Made by a program: the position numbers and the translations under genes. Under the pieces are notes generated by a model. It was not told the origin of the DNA and searched no databases. It saw only the letters and a program-made list of their open reading frames with translations. Positions 21,265 through 32,199 of a stretch of DNA of 64,000 nucleotides are shown here, piece by piece. The stretch is from assembly GCA_029204225.1 (NCBI GenBank), contig CM055107.1, positions 45,929,023-45,993,022 on the forward strand. Reading direction: 5' to 3'. Position 1 is the stretch's first letter. Every line of letters begins with the position of its first letter. Origin of the DNA: Diphasiastrum complanatum. Its lineage: Eukaryota > Streptophyta > Lycopodiopsida > Lycopodiales > Lycopodiaceae.

Positions 21265-21979
21265 TGTAGTGGGTTTCTTTCCTTGCCTAACCTGAATCCA
21301 AGATCTAGTCAATCTAGCATCAAAGAGACGGAGCTAGTTGTCACGCAGAGGTTCATTCCCATGAGAGCAATAGTATAGTTCAGATTTCAACATGAATGGA
21401 GGATCTAACACTAACATCCATTAACTCTAAATCCACAACAATGATAGAAACTTACTCTTCTCTCTCTCCCTTTCTCTCTCACAAAAAGCATAAGAAATAG
21501 CAATCCCAATAATAATCAAATCCAACAATTAGCAAAATCCAAAGAAAGCATGAAAAATGGAGGAGAAGAGAGAAAGAGTAAAGACATTCATCAATCCATT
21601 TCTAAAGAGAACCAATCTGCTTTATTGAAATGAGGAAATGAACATGAGGAGCAACTCGAGTTGGTCCCTTTTTATAGTAGAGAGGAGGACCTTGGTCTCT
21701 GAATCCTATTGGTCCAATCTTGCCTATATTTTTATTCAAATTTAAAAAAGTGTGGAAACCATCAAAATTGGAGGGAAACCCAACTTTATTAACTAACTTG
21801 ACATTTAGGCCCTACGACATTTAAAAGTCTCGCAAAAAGGCCTAAAGTCCTTTTATTGACTTTTAACTAATCAAATAACTATGTGATCATTGGGTTGGAC
21901 TTACACACGCAGGGTGCCAAATCCCTCTCACGTATTAACTAGGGTTAGGGTTGTCTTGGGATCCGCAAACTCTCCAACA
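21265..21979 (-). repeat. LTR H copy 1
   Basis: Starts TGTAGTGGGTTTC and ends CTCTCCAACA on the + strand, 715 bases. Closely matches 25207-25961 in the same orientation and 22885-23192 plus 24816-25180 in the opposite one. Contains a TATA-like CTTTTTATAGTAG on the minus side (21667-21679) and a CT-rich run (21451-21480). Confidence 0.8.
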
Positions 21980-22884
21980 ATATGTCCCACAAAACTGGTG
22001 GCAAACCCACGACATCTACAATATGCAATTATTGGGGACTTTTATTGGCTTCGCGCCGAATCTTAATCAAATGATACTTCACCTTCTCCATAAAGTCAAG
22101 GCGTGCAGTATTGAAATCCAAGTTGTGTGGCAGGAAACAACGGTGGGCTCCGGCAATCCACTTGGAAGTTGTCCATGAGGTGAAGCGAGATTCCCAAGAG
22201 CCTCCCATTATAGCTGCGCGGAAATACAGTCGAACAATCGGCAGCTGATCTTTGCTCTGAGGCCATCGGCTTATTTGGATCGAATGCCAGGGTAGGAAGT
22301 CAATCATCCCATTTGGTTGCCACTGACGCCAAAAGTTAGATTTTAGCAAACATTGCCGATTGTTGCACCGTTGGATCTGGAGAGTGGACATACTCTCTCT
22401 GATATGCTTGTAAGGCACGGTGGAAGTCCACTAAAATGTTCTAGCTGTAAGGCTGATGGATGATTGGCCAGTTGGGCATATGGATGGTGATTTTGTCCAT
22501 AGCGAAGCCCAAATCTTTCCATTTATGTCTTCTTGGCATTGGCACATAAGAAGCATCTACCCGCAACTGGCGAGGGTTGGCAACATAACTCCTAATTGAT
22601 TCCGAAGTTTTATCAAAAATCATGATTCTCCATGCCGGCTGCTCTCCCAGTGCAAGTATTTTGTCCAATTATTTGTCGGCCTTGATCTCGGAGGTCTTAA
22701 ATTTCAAAACCCATCCACCACGCGAGGACTCATGTGGATGTTGCTTTAAAAAGGTTTGAATCTGGTCCTCAACGCTGATGGGCCTTCTGAAAAGAGATCT
22801 CGTCCTTGATGAGAATGGACCTGCTTGTACTACCGGTATGGTTGGCGGTGGATCTGCTAGATCTGGAGCTCCCCCCTGGTCCAT
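21980..22884 (-). pseudogene. unknown retroelement ORF remnant between two inverted H LTRs
   Basis: Minus-strand frames 22668-22441 and 22418-22029, with stops between. Readable pieces include SVEDQIQTFLKQHP, WRIMIFDKTSESIRSY, MPRRHKWKDLGFAMDKI and MPNWPIIHQ. No match to gag zinc knuckle, protease, RT or integrase could be made. The position next to an LTR start would suit a post-pol or gag ORF of the H element. Confidence 0.35.
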
Positions 22885-23192
22885 TATTGGAGGGTTTGTG
22901 GATCCCAAGGCAATCCTAACCCTAGTTAATAAGTCAGAGGGATTTGGCACCTTGCGTGTGTAAGTCCAACCCAATGATCACATAGTTATTTGATTAGTTA
23001 AAAGTCAATAAAAGGACTTTAGGCCTTTTTGCGGGACTTTTAAATGTCGCAGGGCCTAAATGTCAAGTTAGTGAATAAAGTTGGGTTTCCCTCCAATTTT
23101 GATGGTTCTCACACTTTTTTAAATTTGAATAAAAATAGAGGCAAGACTGGACCAATAGGATTCAGAGGCCAGGGTCCTCCTCTCTACTATTT

Positions 23193-23618
23193 TTTTTTTG
23201 CTTTTATGATTTTCTTTGTTTTTGGTTTTGCTTGTTTTGCTTTGTGGAAGCGTTGGCGGCTACACCAGGATCCCAGACATTCGACTACACATCACAGAAC
23301 ATTTTCTTTTTTAGAAATCGTCACAAAACAACACAAGAACAGAGAGGCACGAAGCAGAGTTACTATATTAACAGTTTTGGTTTAGAGCAAATTCGTCAGT
23401 GTCTCGCTCGTTGGTGGAATGACTTTCAACTCTATTGTCGTGTTCTGCTCGTTGGTAGACTTTCATGCACAACTATGGTGTTTTGCTCTACTCGCTGTAT
23501 TCAAGCTCTCTCTCTTTTTCTCGTTCTGCACTCTTATACGTTATGATTCAGAGAGGAACATTTATACCTCCACTATGTAGAGTTTACAAGAAGACTTAAC
23601 ATAGGTAACTAAACTAGT
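23193..23618 (-). repeat. miniature element LTR, left copy
   Basis: Shares GATTTTCTTTG, GGAAGCGTTGGCGGCTACAC and the segment up to TAACTAAACTAGTTA with 24007-24445. The left edge runs into a T-run and is approximate. Confidence 0.75.
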
Positions 23619-23639
23619 TACTTCTATTTTAATCTTTTC

Positions 23640-23994
23640 CACGCTGCATGGCTGCTTTCGCAATCTTCAATCTGCATGAGTAGATCTTCGTTTATGGATG
23701 AAACAATGATCGTCATTGCACGTTCATCCTTTCTTATCCATTCAACTCTCCTCGGGTCTCCCTCTAGAGGCTGCACTTCTAAGAGCTCGGTCACCGACTA
23801 GATGCCTTCGCCCTTCAGGAGTGTTTTGATCTTGAATTTCTAGATCCTGTAGTTTGCGCCATCAAGACTGATTGCTATTCTCGTTTGGATTGTTGTAGCC
23901 ATATTGTGTTGTCTGGAATAATCACTGCTTGAATATCAGTAGTAATAACCTGTTGGCTTTGATACCATGTAGGTATCTGTATTCATAACCTGGC
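23640..23994 (-). pseudogene. copia gag N-terminal remnant
   Basis: Reading on the minus strand from about 23905: MATTIQTRIAISLDGANYRI, then KFKIKTLLKGEG and VTEL, matching the copia gag start (LxGxNYxxWKxKMxxLLxxxGLW) with an early stop replacing the Trp. The same gag family is recognisable at 41209-41628. A second PBS-like GCTTTGATACCA occurs at 23966-23977. Confidence 0.65.
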
Positions 23995-24006
23995 GCTCTG
24001 ATACCA
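23995..24006 (-). promoter_or_regulatory. primer-binding site of miniature element
   Basis: GCTCTGATACCA, complement of the initiator-Met tRNA end, directly next to the right LTR (TGTAGATT at 24007). Confidence 0.9.
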
Positions 24007-24445
24007 TGTAGATTTTTTACTGCTTTTTTGATTTTCTTTGCTTTTGGTTTTGCTTGTTTTGCTTTGCGGAAGCGTTGGCGGCTACACCAGGATCCTAGAC
24101 ACTCTACTACACATCACAAAACATTTCCTATTTTAGGAATCGTCACAAAACAACACAAGAACAGAGATGCACGAAGTAGAGTTACTGTATTAACAATTTT
24201 GGTTTTAGAGCGAATTCATCAGTGTCTCGCTCGTTGGCGGAATGATTTTTGACTCTATCGTTGTGTTCTGCTCGTTGGCAGACTTTCATGCACAACTATG
24301 GTGTTTCGCTCTTCTCGCTGTATTCAAGCTCTCTCTCTTTTTCTCGTTCTGCACTCTTATACGTTATGATTCAAAGAGGAACATTTATACCTCCACTATG
24401 TAGACTTTACAAGAAGACTTAACATAGGTAACTAAACTAGTTAAC
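24007..24445 (-). repeat. miniature element LTR, right copy
   Basis: Starts TGTAGATTTTTTACTGC next to the PBS; closely matches 23193-23618. The boundary with the following TTCGT-rich segment is approximate. Confidence 0.75.
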
Positions 24446-25206
24446 GATAATCAACTAGTTAGTTAGTGTTTATCGTTCCTTCTTCATTTCAGCTGGGCGT
24501 GAAGCCCGTTGAGCTTCCAGCTTACAGCTCGAAGGAATTGTCTTCGTCGTTTCGTTGTCTTCCGTTTGTCTTCGTTGTCTTCGTTGTTTTCGTTGTTTTC
24601 GTTTTTCGCTCCCCTTTGTAGTTTGCGGTCCTGGAGGTGACTTGGCGATCCTCAAAACTTTCACGAAACATTCGTGCTTTGAGTCACAGGCACGTTGACT
24701 GTACGAATCGTTCTCGTTCGTCCTTCGTGCTTTGTTTGAGCTCACGGTTTGTTCGTGCTTCGACCTTCGCGATTTATTTGAGCTGCGACAAAGTTGCAAA
24801 AGTTCACCATTTTTGAAAGCTATAAAAATGGACCAACTCGAGTTGTTCCTCATGTTCATTTTCTCATTTCAATAAAGCAGATTGGTTCTCTTTAGAAATG
24901 GATTGATGAATGTCCTTGCTCTTCCTCTCTTCTCCTCCATTTCTCATGCTTTCTTTGGATTTTGCTAATTGTTGGATTTGATCATTATTGGGTTTGCTAT
25001 TTCTTATGCTTTTTGTGAGAGATACAGGGAGAGAGAGAAGAGTAAGTTTTTATCATTGCTGTGGATTTAGGGTTAATGGATGTAGTGTTAATGCTTAGTG
25101 TTAATGGATGTTAGTGTTAAATCTTCCATTCATGTTGAAATCTGAACTATACTATCGCTCTCATGGGAACTATGCCAATGGATACAGGGGTTGATTCCAG
25201 CATGGA

Positions 25207-25961
25207 TGTAGTGGGTTTCTTTCCTTGTCTAACCTGAATCCAAGATCTAGTCAATCTAGCATCAAAGAGATGGAGTTAGTTGTCACGCGGAGGTTCGTTC
25301 CCATGAGAGAGATAGTATAGTTCAGATTTCAACATGAATGGAAGATCTAACACTAACATCCATTAATACTAAGCATTAACACTACATCCATTAACACTAC
25401 ATCCATTAACCCTAAATCCACAACAATGATAAAAACTTACTCTTCTCTCTCTCCCTTTCTCTCTCACAAAAAGCATAAGAAATAGCAATCCCAATAATGA
25501 TCAGATCCAACAATTAGAAAATACAAAGAAAGCATGAGAAATGGAGGAGAAGAGAGAAAGAGAAAGGACATTCATCAATCCATATCTGAAGAGAACCAAT
25601 CTGTTTCATTGAAATGAGGAAATGAACATGAGGAGCAACTCGAGTTGGTCCCTTTTTATAGTAGAGGAGGACCCTGGCCTCTGAATCCTATTGGTCCAGT
25701 CTTGCCTCTCTTTTTATTCAAATTTAAAAAAGTGTGAGAACCATCAAAATTGGAGGGAAACCCAACTTTATTCACTAACTTGACATTTAGGCCTTGCGAC
25801 ATTAAAAGTCTCGCAAAAAAGCATAAAGTCTTTTTATTGACTTTCTAATCAATCCAATAACTATGTGATCATAGGGTTGGACTTACACATGCAAGGTGCC
25901 AAATCCCTCTCACTTATTAACTAGGGATAGGATTGCCTTGGGATCCGCAAACCCTCCAACA
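25207..25961 (-). repeat. LTR H copy 3
   Basis: Starts TGTAGTGGGTTTC and ends ACCCTCCAACA; 755 bases. Differs from copy 1 mainly by an expansion of an ATCCATTAACACTAC unit (25360-25420), present three times here. Confidence 0.8.
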
Positions 25962-26879
25962 GGGTCCTAGTCCGACCAAAAGTGGCTAGACACAGTTTAA
26001 AAGTAAGAAACTGACTTTTGAAAAAATTGTCAAAAATGTTTTGTGGTCAATTTTTGTAAAGACCGAGCCAAAAATGCCGGTCCACCTAGAATTGACTCCT
26101 AGCCCACTCTAAATGAGGCTAGAGAAAAGTTTGCGGTCTTAGAAATGGCCTGTGTTAAAAATTTACGACTTTTTGGCCAGTTGTAAAAATAGCCAGCATA
26201 GCCGTGCTAAAGTCCTACCATGTATAGAGTTGGTTTTGCTAATATATGGTTGCCTAGTGCATTTTCAGGAAAACCGTGCTGTCATGGGAGTCCTAGTCAT
26301 GAATGCCAAAAAAGTCAACTTCAGTCAAAGAGCCATCAAAGAAAAATATTTATCGGGCAAAACCCAAGCTGTGAATTATCGGCAATACTAAAAACTTGCA
26401 GAAACCCTAACAGGTAAAATTGGGCAAATTACGGGAAATGAGCAAAATACGCAAATCAGTCGGTAATCCCGAGAAACCAAAAGCCAAGGGCCAGCTGGCC
26501 GTACCTGCTACAAAGAAAGGAAAAATCAGATGAAGGGCTAAAAGAAGCAAAGGACCAAGGACCAAGGAAATGGAGGGCACCTTAGGTGGAGTAGGGGCTT
26601 GACAAAAGTCCTCACCCACCTTTTGGATAATAAATGTAAACAAGACTTTAGGACCTATAGGGCCTAAAAGATATTTTCTCTAGCTTTTGACTAAGAGGGC
26701 ATCTTGTCTAGTTTTGGACGGGGGCCTTAAATGGCACCAACCCCTACACCCTCAAGGAGACCACTTGATGTACTTTCCAATGGGTGTTGGACAAATGGAC
26801 AAAAAAACTCAAAGGGCATGAAAATTGGCAAAGCAAGGGGGACACTTGGGATTTACTATGAAAGGAGGCCATTCTTTGT
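25962..26879. other. sequence without recognised gene
   Basis: Short open frames occur but none has recognisable motifs. GGCCTAAA-type words and a paired CACCAACCCCTACACCCTCAA resemble LTR leader sequence, but no repeat partner was found in the window. Confidence 0.35.
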
Positions 26880-27600
26880 GTTAGAATATAGTTGGATAAT
26901 AATGTGATAGTGAGTTGATAGTTGGAGTGATTGAGTTTGATGTGATAGTTAAGGATCAAGATAGTTGGAAGTTGGAAGTCATAATGAGATGATGTTGATA
27001 GATGGAAAGTTTTGAGAGTTGGATGTTCAAGTGCTTGCTTTCTTGTGTTGGTGCCTTTGTGGTTAGTTTCCTTATGATGTTATGAATGTTAGCATGCAAT
27101 TATGGTTGTTGTGTATGATGAGAGTTGAGAGGCCAATGTAGTTTGATGTTGAGTGTTGCAATAGAGTGAGATGATGTTGACTGTTAGATGTTAAGAGAGT
27201 TCCATGTTGAGAGTGAGTTGGATGTCATGTTGAGAGTTAGTAGTCTTGGATGCTTGTTGTCTTGCCTCATATGACTTGAGTGAGTTCATTGATTGAATTG
27301 TTAGATTGTTGCATGTTGATGATTGTTAGAAGGTGAGAGTGAGGGTGAGTGTTTGTATCTTGATGAGCTTTGCTTACTATGTGTAATGGGAGTGAGCTAA
27401 GAGTTGTATGGGAGTTGAGTTAGTTAGTTGTCATTGTTGATTTCTTGAAGTTGTTCGATGTTTTGTGGTTAGATTGTGGTGGAGGTTATGCTTGCATTTT
27501 TTGGTTGATTGAATGTTGGCATTGTGATTGTTAGAAGTGGTGGTGTGGTCTTGTCTCAAGAGAGTGATTTGAGGAGTATGAAGGTTGAGGCTTGTGTGTA
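26880..27600. repeat. degenerate TG/GA-rich simple-sequence tract
   Basis: On the + strand about 700 bases are dominated by imperfect GATGTTGA, GAGAGTTG and GTTAGATTGTT words with almost no C. No stable unit length can be read, and there is no gene in it. Confidence 0.6.
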
Positions 27601-28041
27601 TCTTTTTATGTTCTTAAGAGTTTAAGGAATGTGGTTTGGTGAATGGATGTTTTTAATATGGTTTTAGAAAGTGATTTTAATGTGAGCTTGGAGAGTTTGC
27701 TGCACGTTGAAAGCTTGCTGGTGACCCCTTGATAGTTGCTTGATCTTTTAAGGAGGGATGGGAGTGAGTGTGTATCGGTGTTTCCTTCTTGAGCGGGAGA
27801 GAAAAGAAACCAAAACCACCCAGTGGTGTTTGAGAAGGAGAAGGAAGCTCTCTTATACGGATTTCTTCTATCATAATCTGCATTTTGAAGAATTTCCAAC
27901 TTAGTTTCAATCCCAAGAAGGTCTACAATCCCGATCTGAAGAGCTTCTACATCTCAAAAACCTCCATGCTATTTGTAGCCAGCGCATTAAAAGGAATAAA
28001 GAGGCAATGGCAGTGTAGCTTTCTGATCCTAAATCGATACA
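27601..28041. other. sequence without recognised gene
   Basis: Transition between the TG-rich tract and minus-strand coiled-coil frames. Open frames at 27606-27916 look like chance frames (Ser/Leu/Lys-rich, no motif). Confidence 0.35.
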
Positions 28042-28482
28042 TTATGCGAAGGAGGCAGGGAACCGGTTAGCAAATGCATTGAATCTTTTAGCACATACCT
28101 TTGACTGGTTTCGACGTGGTCGTTTAGCTTGGGTATCTGCTGGTACGATGTCTTGTGATTGAAATTCTATAGCTAGCTTTTGATCTTCGAGCTGTTGTTT
28201 GAGATCGAATACCTCTCGTTCGAGTTTGTTGATCTTCGCTACTGCCTCCAAATATTCGGGGTGGTCAACAACTCCCGAACAAACAGGAACGGTGTTGAGT
28301 TGCTGTGTCAGATTGTCGATTCTGAGTAGGGCCTGCGAATATTTCTCATGTGCATCCAACCCGGTGCGTGTTTGGTGATTGGCCTCGATAGATAGCTCTT
28401 TCAGCTCCGCCAACTCTTCTTCAACTAATGCGTTCTCATCTTCGAGCGATTGCAAAAATTTTGCTCGTAAATTGTCTAGCAT
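28042..28482 (-). CDS. coiled-coil open frame, retroelement-associated
   Basis: A 146-residue open frame whose first 110 residues are heptad-like and acidic/basic (DENALVEEELAELKELSIEA, INKLEREVFDLKQQLEDQ), followed by a basic PRRNQSK tail. It lies immediately downstream, on the same strand, of protease-like sequence. Similar charged coiled-coil frames occur at 12480-12797 and 54244-54900 in retroelement contexts. No enzyme domain is present. Confidence 0.45.
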   Translation of the reverse strand: MLDNLRAKFLQSLEDENALVEEELAELKELSIEANHQTRTGLDAHEKYSQALLRIDNLTQQLNTVPVCSGVVDHPEYLEAVAKINKLEREVFDLKQQLEDQKLAIEFQSQDIVPADTQAKRPRRNQSKVCAKRFNAFANRFPASFA

Positions 28483-28760
28483 TTGGCCTTGGAGCTGGTA
28501 GAACTTGCATTTACATCGAAGGCATCCATCTCTAAAATCAAAAAGCTAAGTTTAGCCTTCCATCTCCCAATTTGCACCGGGATGTTCAATGTTGCTTTGT
28601 CTGCGTCCAGTGCTTCATTTGTTGTTTCTACCTTGAGCATTGAAGTTACATTTCTGGTCGGCAAGCTGAACTGTTCCACTACGCTCCTTGAAATATAGTT
28701 ATGTGAAGCTTCGGAAGTCGATCATGAAATCTGACTTCCTCCCCACGAGAACATTGTATT
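28476..28760 (-). pseudogene. gypsy retropepsin-like remnant
   Basis: On the minus strand the flap and C-terminal part read IPVQIGRWKAKLSFLILEMD then AFDV, matching gypsy proteases (VxIGxWxGKxxFxVxxMDDFDV). Upstream, at about 28745-28710, ASHNYISRSVVEQFSLP follows GAC TTC CGA, a damaged D-S/T-G-A active-site triad with a one-base frameshift. Inactive. Confidence 0.6.
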
Positions 28761-28989
28761 GTAGCTTTGGGTAGGAGCTCAAACTTGGTTCTCTTGGATT
28801 ACAAGGGACAGATCTGTATGACAAAAGCTCTGTCTGGAGGGAACGCTAAGGGCACCGATATTGAACAAAATCTGGTTGTTGCATCTGTGATTAAAAGCAT
28901 GGCGAAAGGGAGAAGACAATGGCTTCAATAAGCAGTATACAATCAGAGATCTATACAATCCTTGAATCATTAGGATCTAACTTCCTAGC

Positions 28990-29985
28990 ATGCACAATCC
29001 TAGTGCTGTTTCGGCTTTTATTCATGTGGCTTGCTCCTCCTGCAAAAATTTCCGAATAGCGACATTGTCCTGATTCGCTTTCAGCACTTGTTATTTTAAA
29101 TAATCAATTGTTGTATGAGAATTCGCAAACTTGGCTTCAATCATCTTATTGATTTCTTTTAAAGAATCAGCTTCCTTTATTGAGGTATGAAGTTGACTTT
29201 CGAGTGAACGATTTTGTTTAAGCAATTTATTGTTGTCTGCTTCGAGCTAGTCGATCTTCTCGTAGGATTCTTTGATAGATTCGTGGAGATTTTTCTCTGT
29301 ATCAATCAGCTCCATAGTGCTCTTCTGGTTATATTTATCAAATTCATAAATTTCATCAACTAAATTTTTGGCTTTGGCAGTCATAGTGTTGAACCACCAG
29401 GGCTGTTGGTCAGGTTCGTCTTCATCTTCGTCACCTGCCCCAGTGTCGCCCTCTGTAGTTCCTCGAGCTTTGCCAAAATTATCAGACTGAGTTTCTTCTT
29501 GGTCCGAGTCGCTTGAGCTCTTTTGCTTCTGTGTAGTTGAAGCAGAAACTGGCTTTGTTAAGTCAGCTGCAGCAGCACCATCTGTGTCCATGGCTGTGGT
29601 GGTATCAACAACCTTTTGTGAAATAGCAACGTCGACTTCCATAGCTGTTGTGTCTACTACTTGGATTGTTGGCGCAACTGTGGTGGTTGTGACAGGTGTG
29701 GTTAGAAGGCTAGATAGGTCGACTGATGTTGTAGACAATAGTCTTCCCATCAGAAAACTCTTCTCGTCATCGCTTAGGATTTCAAAATGTTTGCACAGTC
29801 ACATGAACTTTAAAATCAGATTCAGATACCAAGTGGATGGAATGAACAAACTTAGTGCTGACTTCTGAGAGTATAACTAAGGGATCCACCTTCAGACTTC
29901 CCAGCCTGTATTGATCCAGATGAGACTGGATTGATGCCAGTTGGATGTCTGTGCGTGCTTTCCATGTAATGGTAGAGCTTGCCAT
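28990..29985 (-). pseudogene. acidic/coiled-coil retroelement ORF starting MASSTITWKART
   Basis: Minus-strand frames 29985-29782 (MASSTITWKARTDIQLASIQ) and 29750-29247, offset by a frameshift near 29777. The middle is Thr/Val-rich, then strongly acidic (DEDEDEPDQQPWW), then heptad-like (TEKNLHESIKESYEKID, continuing past a stop to 29090). It sits downstream of the integrase end of gypsy F on the same strand, as the other post-pol frames do. It may be a capsid-like or accessory protein; function unknown. Confidence 0.45.
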
Positions 29986-30579
29986 TTGTTAAATAATAAA
30001 CAAAAGCTTCAAAAATTGCAATAGATTGTGATCAAAGGCTTGATAATGATCGTAAATAAGCTAAGAAAGCATGAAAAAAAAACGCAACAAGAGAGTGTGA
30101 GAAGGAAATTAGAAAAATGGCTATGATATGCAGTGGCAGTGTGGAGAGGATGATGATGTGTCATTTTGACGTGAAATCTGTCACTTACTTTATCAATGGC
30201 ATGCATGGCTCATAGTTTCATAATATAATTCATAGGAAAGTCTTAAATGTGGTAAGACCGTTTGTGAAATGGAATTTAATTTTTTTTTTATGATGACGCC
30301 GTTTTTATGTGTTGACGTAAACACGTGTGAATAATGATGACCATGTAGCCATCATCTCTAATAGATGGATACAAAAAGTCCGTCGAGAGATTCTCAAAAG
30401 ATTCTAGAAAAGATGCTAGAAATATTTCAAAAAAGATTCCAAAAAATTATTGACAGATTCTTAAATGATATGTCCAAAAAGATTCGCGAATGCTCCTAGA
30501 AACATCAAACCATTTGTGTTTCACAAATGAGACATCAAATGATTTTTTATAACTAGAATGTTTAGTCAAAGATAATATT
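29986..30579. other. AT-rich spacer
   Basis: Between the coiled-coil ORF and the end of gypsy integrase. Contains repeated AAAAGATTC words (30389-30485) and an A/T run at 30278-30289; no gene recognised. Confidence 0.4.
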
Positions 30580-31405
30580 TGTTGAGCCTGGACCCATTAA
30601 TTCAAGTCGGTAATAGCTCGCCTTCAAGTGATTGAAGTTGAACAGAACCATTTTCAAACACCTCGATAAGTATATAAGGTCCGAGCCATCTCATATGAAG
30701 ATTTCCAAGGAAAGTTTGATGTCGACTATCAAAGATCAACACAAAGTCATCAGCTTTAAAATCACTTTCCTGATACGACTATCATACCTTTTCTTTCGTT
30801 GTTCCTAGATTTGCTCCGTAAGTCTTTGTGAATTTGAATGAACTTTAGATAGTTCTTCAATAGTCATCAACCTTTTGTTAATATTTTTTTTTAGCATTTG
30901 TTTGTTGGGCTTGTATTCAAAAAGTTGGCATCTTGAATTCAATAAGTAAGATAGGATGCATACCATAAGTAAGAAAATATGGTATTGGCTTCGTCGTGAT
31001 CTTCTCTGTGTTTTGATAAGCCCAAAGAACTGAAGGTAATTTTTGATCCTAATCAGTCGCATGTGCAATAGTAATCTTATTTAGGATCTTGCAAAGTATC
31101 TCATTCGCTCTCTCGGTCATTTGCTTTTAATTTATAAGTGGTTGTCTTTCTGTGTTTAATCAGAAAATACGTTGTCAACAGCCGTATAGTGTCATTTAAA
31201 AAATGTGTACCATAGCCACTAACCAATTCGAGAGGACAACCATATCGTGTGATTATAGATTTGAATAAGAACGCTGCGACAATTTTTGCATCGTTTCATT
31301 TTGTCGCTTCTGCTTCTACGTTCTTCATGGCATAAGCTGTCGCAACCGAAATATAACGACACTTAGTTTGTCGAGTCACAAACTTGATTGGACGGACGAA
31401 GTCAA
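30580..31405 (-). pseudogene. gypsy F integrase, C-terminal two thirds
   Basis: The minus strand encodes, with frame changes, YIDFVRPIKFVTRQTKC, FLFKSIITRYGCPLELV (core), QKLPSVLWAYQNTEK and GNLHMRWLGPYILIEVFENG (C-terminal domain), ending close to SRLNKYY. The N-terminal half of this integrase lies at 37421-37640; the two are separated by copia element D1, inserted exactly between EKWGID and the following IDFV-like residues. Confidence 0.85.
31401..31405. repeat. target-site duplication of D1, left copy
   Basis: GTCAA directly before the left LTR; the same five bases follow the right LTR at 37421-37425. Confidence 0.9.
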
Positions 31406-32038
31406 TGTAAAAGATTTCAGATTCTTAAGATCCAATCTACTTGAATGATCTTTGGTTAGAAAGAGAAATACACTACCAATTTCACCAACGTAGAAAAATC
31501 AGCATCTACACACAATTTGAGATGCAAACACTAATAGAACTTGATCAAACTTGAATGAAATGATTATGTACTGTTGTTGTCCGTACAAAACCATCAAGCT
31601 ACTGTATTTCACACGTGTGGATCCGAAAATAACACATAGAATTGCAAGCAATCACCAAGATAGTGCACCAATGGATAGTAGAACCCAAGAGAACCATGTA
31701 TAAGCATGAAATGAGATAGAGAAGAGAGAAGATGACTCTCTCCACGAGTTGCGTCCTTTTATAACAGGTCCAAACTCTATTTGGCCACTTGGCTTTCCCA
31801 CCAAAATGCTAACCCTACCAATTTTGGGTCTAGATTCAATGTACCCAACTTATTCAAATTGAATCTACTCAAACTTGCATTCTATCTTTCCCACACTTTC
31901 AAAAAAGTGTTTATTCAAATGAAATTTAGACTAATGAACTTTGAGAAGTCAACCTCTAAGTCTAAAACAAGTTTTGGCCTCAATATGCCAAATATGAAAA
32001 TATCGCAAAATGTGATGAAACTAGTTGAATCTTTCACA
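31406..32038 (-). repeat. D1 3' LTR
   Basis: TGTAAAAGATTTC...CTTTCACA, 633 bases. Matches 36769-37420 and the complement of 46191-46840, lacking a short stretch (AGCAAATATAGATCATTCTA) present in the other copies around 36998-37017. Confidence 0.92.
31610..31619. promoter_or_regulatory. CACACGTGTG palindrome in D1 left LTR
   Basis: Perfect 10-mer, in context TGTATTTCACACGTGTGGAT; same LTR position as 36975-36984 and (inverted) 46626-46635. Confidence 0.6.
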
Positions 32039-32050
32039 CTCCCTCTTCAA
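32039..32050 (-). promoter_or_regulatory. polypurine tract of D1
   Basis: CTCCCTCTTCAA on the + strand, purine-rich on the minus strand, adjoining the LTR start. Confidence 0.75.
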
Positions 32051-32199
32051 CTAGTTTTAGCATAGACTTTGATAATACTCCAAGTGAGGTCCTATGCTTC
32101 ATGAACAAGTATTTTCCCAATGCTTTGGTGAAGATATCAGCTACACATTCCCTTGAAGACACATGTTGAAGCTCCACCTCCTTTGCAATGACTCGTTCC

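Larger units (their letters stand above)
23193..24815 (-). mobile_element. gag-only miniature copia element inserted in LTR H
   Basis: Direct repeats 23193-23618 and 24007-24445 act as LTRs, with a primer-binding site at 23995-24006 and an interior of only about 390 bases. CTAT occurs at both edges of the insertion (before 23193 and before 24816), a possible target duplication. 24446-24815 is part of the insertion but has no counterpart beside the left repeat. It is rich in TTCGT words, with a run of (TTCGTTGT)-like units at 24547-24606. Confidence 0.65.
22885..25206 (+). repeat. LTR H copy 2 (inverted), split by an insertion
   Basis: Homology runs 22885-23192 (GGGTTTGTGGATCCCAAGGC... to TCCTCCTCTCTACTAT) and resumes at 24816 (AAAAATGGACCAACTCGAG), so the part between is an insertion. 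After about 25180 (GGGAACTATGCC) it leaves the sequence shared by the other two H copies; a short unique tail GGATACAGGGGTTGATTCC precedes copy 3. Confidence 0.75.

Noticed and set aside
23044-23546. Open frames of 113 and 104 codons
   Set aside because: They run across the LTR H / miniature LTR junction and translate LTR sequence.
29584-29868. Plus-strand frame rich in Val/Thr
   Set aside because: Antisense shadow of the minus-strand Thr/Val-rich ORF.
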